From Lindgomyces ingoldianus (taxonomy: Eukaryota; Ascomycota; Dothideomycetes; Pleosporales; Lindgomycetaceae), in the NCBI RefSeq assembly GCF_010093535.1, contig NW_022985166.1, positions 1,983,336-2,047,335 on the forward strand: 64,000 bases of DNA, written 5' to 3'. Made by a program: the position numbers and the translations under genes. The number at the start of each line of letters is the position of its first letter. The stretch's first letter is position 1. Under the pieces are notes generated by a model, which had not been told where the DNA came from, searched no databases, and saw nothing but the letters and a program-made list of their open reading frames with translations. Of this stretch, positions 44,394-55,518 are shown one piece after another.

Positions 44394-45137
44394 GACAGCA
44401 ACACGACCCAGAGACTTGGGGCTGGGAAATCGAACTGGAGGCAAAGCTGACGACGAAGAGCGAGCGGCTCGAGTGCAGTATTATTGAGTTTTGGGGACAC
44501 TGCCAAGGACTTAGGCGCGGCGGACGAATCCGGCGAAGCCTCGATGGAACGTTCCACCTTGTCGGGTTTCCAAGTCCTATCACAGGGTGAGTTGGACAAA
44601 TCCGTATGCATGGTAATTTATCCGTGCTATTTGTGATGGCTCGGCTAAACCCCGCTGTACGAGAAGGACCACAATCGACAAATGAGGTTAACCTAGGAGG
44701 ACAAGATTGTGGAACGAGTTTCTGCAGGGAAGACCTTGAAAGGCTTTGAAACACGGAGAGGGGATACCTCTAGCGAAGCTAAACTAGAGACGCAGAGGAA
44801 GCAACGACAAAAAATGTATCAAACTTGGAAACTGAAAGATGGTGAACAAGAAAGATTTTGATAAGCCCCTCCCGCTCTCCCGATGCTGAGATGCGCTCGT
44901 TCGGAGTTCGATAAGTGGCGTAATGCGCCGCGCCCTGCATATCCCTAATCCTAATGCGGCAGGTGGATGGCATCACTTAAGCTAGCCATTATGGCCAAAG
45001 ACACCAACTTATAACCGTGGCAATGCGAGTTTCTAGCATCGTGATGGAAAAGCTAGAAACTTGCGAAGGGATGAAATGGGTAATTAGATAAATGACATAG
45101 CGATCGCTAGAATTTGGACATATCAGCAATAGCAGAC
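44394..45137. other. Promoter region of the permease gene
   Basis: Minus-strand frames at 44306-44611, 44380-44754 and 44779-44976 are unsupported. Probably 5' UTR and promoter. Confidence 0.45.
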
Positions 45138-45905
45138 CTAGTGATTGAGGTTCGACATACCAGCTTTAGCAGCCTCCTCCTCGTCGGCCGACGGAGGAGG
45201 CTCACTAGAGTGTGCTCGACTCGCCGTGTGGGAGGCGAGACCTGGAGTCCCCCCGAGGGGTGGTACAAGACTTGAAGGAGTGCTCATAGACGTCGGAGCT
45301 GACCCAGTTGGGTAATCAAGAGAGGGCGGATGAGAAGCAGAAGGAGATGGTGCTGGCATTGGTTGGCCAGCAACCGCGAGCGATAGTCCAATGTAGACCG
45401 GCTTGCTCTCATACAACATGGTGTCTAAGATTCGACTGATCTGCGATACCACTGTGATTGGGCTACTTAAGATTGTGGATGTTGCGAATCCGTAACGAGA
45501 TGTTAGCTGTGAGAGACTGATATTCAAAGTCAGTGGTGGAACTTAATCGTTAAAGCGAGTGGAAGACCGACTCGCAAAATTGGGCGGATGCATGTTCTAC
45601 GACATATACAACTGGTCTATAGGAAAAGTAATTGGTGCCTTGGTTACAACAAGCAGTGAGCTCGCCTTCCTCCGCAGATACAACGAAAGCCCCAATTTCG
45701 CTTGGCCCAGGATTGGAATGCATATGGTTGAGGTCCTCGTAGTCCAGTCCATTGCGTTGTACCGATCCAATGAAGATAGACCCTACCATCATTAGAGGCT
45801 GGTTAGGGCCATGTATTGACACGTACCTCGACTATATCCAAGAACCCTCTTAACTCCTGCTTCGGCTAGTTTCGAAAAAAGATAGTCTCCAACTGCAGAA
45901 GCCAT
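45138..45905 (-). pseudogene. Pyruvate-decarboxylase-like TPP enzyme, N-terminal relic
   Basis: The ATG at 45905 starts ASAVGDYLFSKLAEAGVKRV, the usual opening of pyruvate/indolepyruvate decarboxylase-type thiamine diphosphate enzymes. A GT donor follows after about 29 codons. Downstream pieces keep family order: GELTACCNQGTNYFSYRPVVYVV (compare GELSA...A.VPVVHIVG), then SPITVVSQISRILDTMLYES with KPVYIGLSLAVAGQPMPA (compare the RPVYI.lP.dlv block). The glycine-rich V-P-G-D motif and the catalytic Glu region are not readable. The frame then runs into a Ser/Pro-rich tail without the central and C-terminal domains. Only about 180 of 570 residues are represented, with frame changes. Similarity is judged by eye and is weaker in the middle piece. 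Confidence 0.5.
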
Positions 45906-47749
45906 GAGTACAGAATGAATAGAAATGTTGGCTCAATGAATGCTTGTAATGGGGTGTAATGGAGTGAATAGTGGCTTTGAAACGAGTGGATCTGTATGTG
46001 GCAGATTGAACGTAGGGGATGCAAATATTTGATTCCGGTATGCTACTTGGGGAAAGGCCACGCAGGAGGGTAATAAGTTGGGATAAAAGCTTTAAAGTTG
46101 AATGAGAATGGTGTCTACATGGAGGAATTGTCAAGGCTAGAGCTAGCCTACATATATTCGCGTCCACCCAATGGCCCAAAGCAAAGATTGCCTAAGGTGA
46201 AGTCCGAGATCTAGCATCGAGTATTGACATGAATCCATGCAAGACACACGTAGACGTGTGGCTCAGTGGAACTGGGAAAAGGAATAGAAACCCCCAGATG
46301 GAACCATAACGGAACCAGTTCATAGAGAACCAAGCTAAGATACACCGGGGGCTGGTTTATCAAACACCAACCATCATAAAGAATATACTGGCCGCTAGTC
46401 TGGAGCCTAGAGACGGGAGCCACATCTCAGTCGGATCTTGTTCGGGATAGTGTTAGTTAGGGTTGCCAGGAGAAACTACGTCCAATAGAAATATGCGAAT
46501 ACAGTTCATGCACTGTCCGGAAGGGGGAAGTCGGGACGAGAGGCATGAGGCTGAAGACAGTCATAGTGCATTTCAAATTGATGGAAATCTGAAGAACGGT
46601 TGCACAGCTCGAAATAAACAAACAAAGTCTGCCTGCAAGTCGCGCCAAGCATCTGAATTAGGATTCTGGGGGTTGAAGAGGGCCCATAGGCATCACGGAG
46701 ATACACGACATGGAATAGGTCCGTGAAATGCTCAGCTGAAACCAATGAGCATCATTACTGCGCAGAAAGCGTTGCGTAGAATCTTCTTGAACCCGGGGGA
46801 ATGAGATTTGAAATCCAGGAATGACATGGGGATGACACGGGATATGTGTCTTAATTGTTAAATGGGAGAAGGCTCTCAGAAGCATCGTTGAGCGAATATA
46901 CGTCTTGGTCGGGGTGAGTGCAAGTTCGATATATCTACATGATGGGCCGACAAACTCGGTGATGAGATAAATAACGAAAGTTTCCCGTTTCCTTGGACAT
47001 TGGAAGCGTTCTGTGGTGAAGATTGTTGCGAAGAGTACACTGAGTGTGTCAGGCAAGGAGACGCTGACAAAGTTCGTGGCTGAATAGAGGCTAAGCGCGT
47101 GGCTGAGCACGCCCTCAGCTTTGCCACCCTAAGCTCGTTTTCTTCCACCTGCCCCAATCGCGACATGTTACTAAAAGAAGCTTGATTGAACATTGGGCTC
47201 ACCTAATCTTTGAGGCTGAGGATCTGTGGCTGAATGTTCAGTAATCGAACGCCTTTGTCACTTTTCCATGGCCTGTTTCCTTTTGGATTGGCTGGTTGGA
47301 CTTAAACTTATGTATGGTCCACTTAGCCTCCATTCGAACTTCTCATGAGTGGACACTATATGCACTTTGTTTAATAGAACGCTTGGATTTGGATACTAGC
47401 TAACAGTCTTTCAACTCTCTACCATATTTTCACTAGATCGCGGCGGTATGAGACCCCCATGTCGAAGTTCTATGCCACCAGCAATATACGACTGGTGATA
47501 AAGTTCCCCAAAGGCAGAGCTCTTCTGAAGTGACGTGTAGAATTGATTGGGTTCGAGTGTATCACGTGAATGCCAACCTTTGCCGGTATCAAGCGGGAGC
47601 CGGCGGACCCCACAAAGGCATATTGTGAGCGGTCGACCGGTCTCATAAGAAGGAGTCAAGAGCCCAAAAGATAGAACTCATTATCATGTTCTTCTTCAGT
47701 TGGCCCCTCCCATTTTCTCCACAGGTGTTTGAAAAGATTGCGGCCTCTA
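45906..47749. other. Gene-poor stretch
   Basis: Frames at 46211-46423, 46658-47110 and 46876-47202 on the minus strand have some hydrophobic character but no motif I can name. They may be decayed genes like those on either side. Confidence 0.35.
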
Positions 47750-49800
47750 ATGGCCGAATCTTTGGGCGACATCGCATCCGTGCTCAAGCTAATTGAGTCT
47801 GTCATACACGACACGAAATACCTCATCTCCTATAAGGCCGCTCCTAATTAACGAGGATCGGGCGCTTTTTCGGGTGCTCGGCTACGTCAGTGGACTTCCC
47901 ACCACCCTGAAGGAGACAAATGAAGAGCAACAGAACTCCAACAAAACAAGACATGGACTAAAGTTTCCCTGTTCTCAATGATCGCTATGGAGTTGTCCAC
48001 CAGTTCTAGGTGCGGAATAACTTGACAGCCTAGTCTAGGTTGTGTTCTGAGCGAAGAAATTCGAAAATTGAAGAGAGAAGTTTACAATGGGCATTTAAAG
48101 AGAACAAAACGACTAAGTTAATCGCTATGGTTGAACACTACACAGAATTCTCGCGCTCTCCAAAACGTGAAGAAGGGAGAATTAGAGAAGAACACGCAAC
48201 ATCTAGAGTGGCAAGGGAAGGTATGACATCAATTTGTGTTTTTCAACATTCTGTTCGTATAGATTCCATTGAAGATAATCTTTGACCAAATACTACTATC
48301 ACGCATGGCATTCCTAATGGGACACTGAATCAGATTGTAACGTTTCCGGACTCTAAGTTCTATTAAATCTTCTAATAACTTCTCACCTTTAACTTCAGAA
48401 TGCCCTTTTCAGCATGAGGAGAATATAGGCAACTGATTTCTTGAGACCCTACAACTTACACAATGGCAGTCTAATACTCCCGGGGTACTATTCCGTCACT
48501 ATCTATCCAGTATCGTGAAGAGTGTTCGAGCGCTACTCGCTGTTGAGGATCTATATTCAACCTCGACTCTAGATATTCGCGTCATCACCATCTATTGTAA
48601 GCGGATGGACATAGTGAAGGATGAACACTAAATTCGCATTGGAGCCCTCCCTCAGAAGCTAAGTAAGGATAGATTTTCCGTTTAGCGTCGAGTTAAGGCC
48701 TGATATTCGAAACGTGAGAACGGGACGTGAATGGGCTTGGCTGAGTTATTGAATTTCCTGCAAATTGAATAAGAATGGCAGAAGACATGGCTTATCCTTA
48801 ATGCCTTAGATGAATGGAGGTCGAATCCGAGGGATGCTGTTATCTTTGCATTACATTTAATTCCTATCACGTTTCCTATGCTGTTCGCTGAATCCTTAGG
48901 TTGGTGTTATGCTCACTTCCATACCCTACTATTCCCGATTTGAGAATACGTAGCTTTCCGTAGCCTTGCACCTCCGATGCTCCCTTGAAGCCGGGCGACA
49001 TCGACCTCTACATTGAAGTACTCAAATTCATTCAGCCTATCGTTTTGCAGAAACCTGTCGACGCCAATTTAGTAGTAGTGCTCGGTATGTTCTCGCTTAA
49101 GCACGACTTTTATTGACGGAGAATTGCCACACTGGATCTAAACCCGATTGACAATCCCCCATAATCACACCGGGTCGGGGGAGGGCATTAGACGCTTCCA
49201 TAGGCAGACACACAATGGACTGGATTCGTTAAACGGACACCAGATACTGGCAGCATGTTGATGCGCTCTGTACTTGGGAGCTGTAACTTCCCAACAACGA
49301 CGACAGAGGTTTCTTAAACGCTAGTCTTGTTCTGAACCGGGGAATCAGTGCTGACCTCGTCCTCCCTTCCAAGTCTTTATTGGGGAAAATGCCATGATAT
49401 AATGCGTAGCATTCCCGATTTTGATCTCGACCATATTCTGTCTCGTATAAATAAGTCGAAATTCCCATCGGATTTGTCGCTTTAAGCGCTTTTAGTCTAC
49501 CGACCGGGGACACGCACTAGCTAGGGCATTGATGGAAGTCATTTGGGACCAGAATTTGTATTTGATTCCCTTTCGTGGAATAGAGCAGAACAGATGCTCC
49601 TTCTCGAATTCATAGATGTGGTTGCGGAGTTCTGTGACATTTAGATCGCCAAGACCTGAGATTACCTAGAATATTTGGCACGGTGTGAAAAGGAACCGGT
49701 TTATGTACTTGTAGAGGGATCTATCAGTCGGAAGGTCCTTGGAGCTTCGGGAGTCGCAGTAGTTGGATTGTGTTCGTCCCCCACGAGAGCTGGTATGCTG
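47750..49800 (+). pseudogene. NACHT-type STAND (NLR-like) gene, heavily decayed
   Basis: Co-linear pieces on the plus strand follow the order of fungal NACHT-ankyrin proteins. At 47750 is the start AESLGDIASVLKLIESVI. Near 48080 is LQWAFKENKTTKLIAMVEHY (compare the WPFKEKET..LI..ie coiled region). After a stop (TGA 48434-48436 where the family has Trp) come FLETLQLTQWQSNTPGVLF, the place where the P-loop normally follows, and DIRVITIYCKRMD. At 48790-48818 is WLILNALDEW, a Walker-B-like segment. Near 49000 is DIDLYIEVLKFIQPIVLQKP with VVVLGMFSLKHDF (compare VDGMFLLAQLHLDSL). The P-loop itself is unreadable and frames change repeatedly. STAND proteins act in non-self recognition and cell death; this copy is dead. 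The 3' limit is approximate. Confidence 0.6.
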
Positions 49801-50163
49801 CTTAGCTCACTCTTTTACATAAATAGACCCTTAGATACACTCATTTAGCAATCACTTCTGTTCCTCGTGGCCTTAGTGCTCCCAAAAGCTTCGCATATGC
49901 TATCGTGGTAAGTTTAAGGCGCAGGTTTAATAGGAGGAAAGTCCTACGCAGCACAAGCCTCTTTAAAGAAGGCAAGAATGTTAACGAATACAATGCCTAC
50001 CACCAGGTAGTTGCGTCGATGGCAACGTAGAGGACACATGCAGACTCATCTTCTTACTTGCGGTTGCGTAGATCTTTACCTCCCCTGGAAACTCAGGTTA
50101 TAAACTCCGGGATGCTTTCAGGATCGTATATCAAGCATTGAAACAACGAAGATCGGAATCACC
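49801..50163. other. Unassigned stretch
   Basis: This may still belong to the ankyrin end of the decayed STAND gene or be intergenic DNA. No motif was recognised. Confidence 0.3.
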
Positions 50164-50796
50164 CTAATAAACACCTCGCCAATACTTACATTCACAAAGC
50201 AACTTACAAGTTGTCGTGTATGGTATCTCGAACTCGATTTCTCGCACCAAAACAATCAACTCAAAGCTCGTCCGACAAGACCAAATCCCTGCCTTCTGAA
50301 CAATCTTCCTTACTTCCTTATGTCCTCTATTCCTCCAATATACCCCGTTGAGACACTGTGTAGCCTGAATCTAAAGCTTCAACAACCACCCTCCCTCAAC
50401 CCTCATTCTATTGCCTTCCACGAGATCGCATTTTTTTTATTTCTAGATCGATAAGAAACCGTTCCAGAAAATCGAGAAGAGTAACCGCAAGTCCCATACT
50501 AGTATACTTCACATCACCTTCGACACACACCGTCTTAATTTCCCAGCCTTGTTCACCCCAATGGGATTCCTTAGCATTGAAACCTCCAGCCCATGGCACG
50601 GCGGCAGCGCAAGCAGCAACTTTGCTTGAATTATTCCCTGATCCCATCTATCCTGGTCATGTGCTTGAGACCGACGGAATGCGGAGTTGACGAGGTAGAT
50701 TATTTGCGAGGAAAGGTTAGGATTCTTGGATATTTCGGTTGGGGTGAGAAGGTGGGGCTGTGAGAGGGAGGACGGAGGAGCGTCATCGGGAGACAT
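50164..50796 (-). pseudogene. GNAT N-acetyltransferase, decayed
   Basis: The start from 50796 reads DDAPPSSLSQPHLLTPTEIS with LSSQIIYLVNSAFRRSQ, the N-terminal part of a fungal GNAT. A frame change follows. Another frame gives CAAAVPWAGGFNAKESHWGE and GWEIKTVCVEGDVKYTSMGL with AVTLLDFLERFLIDLE, the acetyl-CoA-binding core; the usual R/Q-x-x-G-x-G/A loop is altered to VKYTSMGLA. A further frame gives QATQCLNGVYWRNRGHKEVR and IWSCRTSFELIVLVRE, the conserved end. A TAG at 50373-50371 stands where the family has Trp. At least two frame changes and one stop make it non-functional. Confidence 0.72.
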
Positions 50797-52269
50797 ACAG
50801 TCCGTTCTTGATAGGTGCTGCAGACAAAGGTTGTGACGAAGACGAAGAAAGTGCGGGGCACATCGAAAGCCACAGAATCCTAACTACTTCAACGCGAGGT
50901 TGAATGAGCAGGTTGTAGAGCGAAGCACATTTGCGCGCAGAGATTGATCTTAGCGCTGATGGATAGAAGATATGATAGGGATGATGACGTTTGCCACTAG
51001 AGACTGTCTCAACATTGAGCGAAATGAAGAATTGACCTCATGGCTTGGGGACTTGCCACTCAGCACGAATCGCCTGTTTTCGCTAGCATGCAGAGTCTCG
51101 AAGAAACCGTGCCACTGGAGCGAGAAATTGGGATTGCCGGGTGAATCTACAGTGCCTGCGTTAGCTTTATGGTCGAGGGACGTGCTCTGGGCGGTTTTAC
51201 CACGCTGTCTTATAGAAGGTTTCATGCGCTTGCAAGAGAGCATGAGCACATTTCGGCCAATCTTAGCATCGTTCAATGTCTAGCTGTATCCGTGCGGTTA
51301 AGTCACTGAAATGAGAATATTGGTTGTACAGGGAGATGAATGCTTGGGTTCTACACTCGAGTGTAGATAGGCCTTTAACACATGGGTCTGCGTTCGAACT
51401 CGAGGATGACAAGCAGTCGAGTTGAGGAGGATATCCAGTCACTTTTCTTGTTTATTTTCCCCCTTTTTTAATCCGTTCTCAATTCGCGTTTGCTCATGCG
51501 CAATGAAGGCTGACTGTTGTTGACTGTTGTTGACTTCTTGGGTGATGCACTGCTTGAGGCCGCCCCTCAAGCTGGAGCGACCCAGTAGGAGGGTTTCTTG
51601 ATTTTACTGACTATGTACTCTTCACTCCATCACGAAGGAAATTTGCCTTCTCAATTACCTTGGTTTTTTACTCCCCATAAACACTTCGGACGGCAATAAC
51701 TCCCCTAGGCGCGAACCTGCATATAGTAGTACCCACCCTATACGCCTCAAGCTGCAATTCTCTCCGAAACACGAGGGGGACCACTTTATCAGCGCCGTGG
51801 TTGCAACAAGGGTGCGATCATGCAGGCTTTCCCCCACTTGTGCAACGGAGCCCGTATTGTTCTGCAGCGGACATAATGGTCCGATTCCTCTTAGTTATAG
51901 AAGGACTAAAAATGCTCAAATGCACTCAGATTGACGGAAAAACTTTGCTTTTTCGAATTTTCTGCCTAAGTGCTTCCACGTTTGCAGCAGCACGATATTC
52001 TATACAGTACTGGTCAAAGATTCTACAGATCTACCTCACATGTAAACCTTAATTACCAAACAGGCATTCATCTGGTCAATTCAGGGACAATATTTGGCAA
52101 ACCAATGAGTTTTACAGTCCATTATGATGAAGATGGGGAAATACTTGCTCATTGAGTACTGCATACAGTTTCACTTACTTTCTATAAATGAAGGGCAAGG
52201 AGCCAATCCTTCTTGCAACAAGTTATCATCTATCCCATTTCTCACCAACTAATTGCTAGAAGCGCGAAA
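50797..52269. other. Intergenic; promoter of the first BIM1-like gene
   Basis: Two overlapping frames near 50950-51283 on opposite strands show no motif. An exact TTTGCTCA (51489-51496) lies about 780 bases before the BIM1-like start at 52270. The rest is AT-rich with no coding pattern. Confidence 0.4.
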
Positions 52270-52821
52270 ATGCTATTCCAATCTTTCACCAGGGCTAAGC
52301 TCCTCCTCTTTGGCCAACTTGTAACAGCCCACTTTGTCTTCCTCGACCCTACTAGTCCAGGTTTTGATGACGCAGGAGAGGCTGAGGGACCCTGCGGAAG
52401 CTTCAACCCATTAGACCGGACCGACCACTTGACCAATTGGCCGGTCAAAGGCGGTGCTATCGGTTACCTGACAACACACACGAACGCCCTATTGGAATTC
52501 AATGCTGCACTTCTGTCTGCGCCAAATAATTGGATTTCCATGACCCGAGACCTGAATCAGACAGGCGTCGGGCGGTTTTGCGAACCACAGATTCCTGCAT
52601 GCGACTCTTGGAAGGGAAAGAATGGCATTATCCAGGTTATTCAGCATTCGCCAGAGGGGCGGTTGTATCAGGCTCGGAGCTTACTATCTTCCTGGAATAG
52701 CAAATGTTCTAACACGAATCTCTAGGGCGCTGCTATCGAATCCATCAGTGGACCCAAAGCGACCATCCCATCTAGTTGCTTCAATGACACTGGAACCTCT
52801 GTGTTCAGGGGCCATCACTAA
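52270..52821 (+). pseudogene. BIM1-like (X325) copper-binding protein, copy A, degenerating
   Basis: Paralog of copies B and C. The ATG at 52270 gives a signal peptide (residues 1-20), and the mature protein starts with His21 in AHFVFLDPTSPGFDDA, the N-terminal Cu-ligand histidine. AEGPCGSF, GYLTTHTNALLEF (second His) and GIIQVIQHSPEGRLYQ are conserved. In copies B and C an intron follows YQ with a GT donor; here the same place reads GCTCGG. The position of the next exon (52726) begins Gly instead of the conserved Cys, and stops at 52821 before any Ser-rich or GPI segment. Unspliced transcripts would end at the TAG at 52723-52725 after 151 residues. A short soluble protein might still be made, but loss of donor, Cys and anchor argues for decay. 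Confidence 0.65.
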
Positions 52822-53063
52822 GCTTTGGGGCAGGCAGAGCGGGAGATATGGGACGTTTGTGAGAGAACGGAGGTGTTTGAATGCGGGTGGAAGCAGGGAC
52901 TGAATGCTTGACACATTTATTTGATAGCCTAGTAGTACATGGGCATTATATTACATGTCGACGACCGGATAGCCAGGTAATGCATTCATGAAAAAAGGAA
53001 GCTGTACAAAGCTTTTTCTGCTCAGGGAGCTTCCTATTTCCTTTGTGCCCGGCTACCTTGCTA

Positions 53064-55046
53064 TTATAATGAGAATTCTTCCGCATGTAGATATATCCTT
53101 TGCTTGGTATTATTTCCCCATATAATCTGCCTCAAAGCCAGCAAAGCAACCGCATTACTTGTAGCGGCAACCAGCGCACTGCCAGCACAGACAGCTACCA
53201 TGCAATTGCCTTCTTCTTTTCTAACAGCATGACTGATATACTCGCGAATATTGGGTCTTCCAGTGATAAGCACTGCCTCGCTCGTTTTTGATTCTCTTTC
53301 AAAATCTTCTAGCTCAATTGAGGTCGGGATCGTAACTGGCCCATGCGATAGGAGGCTAAACTCATCGGCAAATTCTGGTGATGGTAAGGAGGAGCGCGAG
53401 AGGAAAGAGCACTGATCCGGAGATGGAAATTCACGACTGTCACCGCCCGCAACTACTTCGTATTGCTCCCCTTCAATGGCATTATACCGCCGCTCGCCAC
53501 TTTGAGCGGACTGCTCCTCGTCTTGTGTGGACTCGGTAACCGCGACTTGAAAGCGGAAATCAAAGTGCTGTGTTTTAGCAAGCGTAGCGGCATCACAGAG
53601 ACGCGCCAAGTAGGGCTCCAGCCGGGCAAGATTTGGCGTCACGACGAGGCATCGAATTCGACAGGTGGCGATATGATCGAAGTTGTGGATTAGGCTCTCT
53701 AACGTCGGAAGGGTGAATGACGTCCCGGTTGAAGCAGAGATGAATACAAGTGTTTGGTAGGAATCCCATTTAGGATAAGTGCCGTAGGGACCGCTCACGA
53801 ATGCGCGCAGAAATCTTTGGTCATGACTCTCACGATAACTGAGAGCATGCTCTTGAAGTCTTTTGGCAAATCCGTTTCTGCCTTGGATTACGAACTGTAG
53901 ATCGCTTCCAGATTCCGCATCAGAAGGCGAATAGACCCTACTGCAGGTGTATGGATGGGTCTCCAAGGGTCCTAAGGTGGGTATCCAAACGTAAAAGTAC
54001 TGGCCAGGCTTCCAACTGTGTTTGTAGTCTCTCAACGTCAGGACAATGATGTCGCTGCCCACGCTCATCAATTCAGAGCAAAGTCCGAATGCTAGCTTGG
54101 CAGCGTTTAGATTTATGCTGTGGTAGCAGAATAAAATCAACCGAATTGCCCAATCGGCTGTGAACAGGCCTATGGCTGGCCAAGCGTAGGTGCGGGCGGA
54201 CGAGACAAGGTGTTTGTACACTAGACATAGAAATATCGCGGCAGACGCACTGTGCTGGAAAACAAAGAATCTGTACCCAAGGGTTCGGAAAATACTCACC
54301 GATGATGAGAAAGTCCAAAGGAGAACCCCACCAGCGCCAAGTCCGTATCTCAACATCGGCATAAGCTGCAATTCCAATTTGAACAAACCAGCGTTGACAT
54401 GTTCGGCGGAAAGTAACGCTCCATGGACACATACAAAGACCGTGAAAGTTCTGGATGCCCATCGATGGAACCAGTTCAAGCGTTCGTGAGATAATCCAAG
54501 AAGATAGCCGGGTAAACTACGCTTCGATGCTGTAGCGTAGACCAAAGGCATTTGGGCTGCGGCCACCCAACCAAAGCGATAGCCAGCCCTCTCTGAATAG
54601 CTCGCATCATCGATGAAAGCCTTGTAGGTAGACAAAAACGCTAGGAAAGACCAATAAAAGAGCAAAAATATCATTCGATTGAGGGGTGGAGGGTTTAAGG
54701 AGGAAGGCTGGGAGGAGATGTGGAAACGTAGGTAGCTGACTGCCTGGAGTGCGCGGAGCGGGAGAGAGGATATTTGATGCAGGTGATTGATGACTTTGAG
54801 GATAAACTGGCATCGCCATAGCTCCAGGAAGTAGGTTTTTCAGGATATCGAGGTCAGTAACGTGCTCGGTCCTTAGGGAAAAAGGACATACTGAAATGGC
54901 CGCTTGCAAAGAACAAGGCGGCGATAGAAGTATGTGAAAATTAGACCTCCTGCAATTGAGTACGAAAAGAGTTGAGCAAACGCCTGATGAGAGAGCCTGG
55001 GCTTCGAATCACCTAGGTTAATATTTGTTCCACCCCTGTCCTGCAT
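53064..55046 (-). CDS. Ferric/cupric reductase (FRE-type transmembrane metalloreductase)
   Basis: Plasma-membrane flavocytochrome that moves electrons from cytosolic NADPH through FAD and two haems to extracellular Fe(III) or Cu(II). Model: exons 55046-54892 and 54735-53064, 608 aa, 156-nt intron (GTATGT...GTCAG), phase 2 closing. Exon 1 carries an N-terminal helix (LFSYSIAGGLIFTYFYRRLV). The haem-binding core has two pairs of His, each separated by 13 residues: His142/His156 (WFHRW...CVHG) and His213/His227 (FVFQHS...VYKHLV). Then come the FAD motif HPYTCSRVYS (about 312), the NADPH motif VSGPYGTYP (about 367) and a final VAVCAGSALVAA. It is flanked by BIM1-like genes and divergent from copy B. 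The 5' part is the least certain; an alternative acceptor would change about 20 residues after exon 1. Confidence 0.87.
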
Positions 55047-55518
55047 GTCTTATTGGCGTTTCGTTAACGAGGAGAGGAAAACCCTGGAAATAAAGAATCT
55101 CTGCATGAGAGAACATATAGAAAACAGGTTGATGAGAAAATAAATGAATGCAATTACGGCAAAGCGCCTCTCAATCTGTGCCTCAGACCTTTCATTTGTG
55201 TGGGATGGCGGATTGCAGACGCTAGCGAAAGAAATTCAACTCAAATGTGCTCTCACCCAAGCCGCCCAACTGAAAGGATTAATGTAGGCGGAAGTCTTAC
55301 AGCCACAATAATTGGAAGAAGAGCCGCCCTGAGCATGGGTTCCCAGGGGTATCCGGCGCCTCGAAAGGTACAAAGGTTAATATTGTGGAGGTGATCGCAT
55401 ATATATATTCCCTATTGCCAGTGATCATTAGTTCTTATGCCTAGTCTCGACTTTTGAAGTATTCACAATCTCTTAATACAAAATCGTTTTTGCCCCAACC
55501 CTCGTTCAGTCCATCGTC
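55047..55518. promoter_or_regulatory. Shared divergent promoter, metalloreductase / BIM1-like copy B
   Basis: These 472 bases separate the start codons of the reductase (minus) and copy B (plus), so both promoters lie here. A TATA-like run TATATATAT at 55400-55408 is 110 bases before the copy B start. No exact TTTGC(T/G)CA copper element was seen inside the spacer. Co-regulation is an inference from the divergent arrangement. Confidence 0.55.
55400..55409 (+). promoter_or_regulatory. TATA-like element of BIM1-like copy B
   Basis: TATATATATT, about 110 bases before the ATG at 55519 and followed by a pyrimidine-rich leader; this is the usual distance for fungal TATA boxes. Confidence 0.4.

Noticed and set aside
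53064..54735. Extra intron at GTGAGT within the reductase (near 54300)
   Set aside because: The nearest acceptor would give a 29-nt intron and shift the frame; the unspliced frame keeps the paired haem histidines at normal spacing.
54736..54909. Reading the reductase N-terminus through 54820-54740 (ELWRCQFILKVINHLHQ)
   Set aside because: It reads like protein and is in frame with exon 2, but no acceptor joins it to exon 1 in phase and a TGA precedes it; the GTATGT...GTCAG intron closes cleanly instead.
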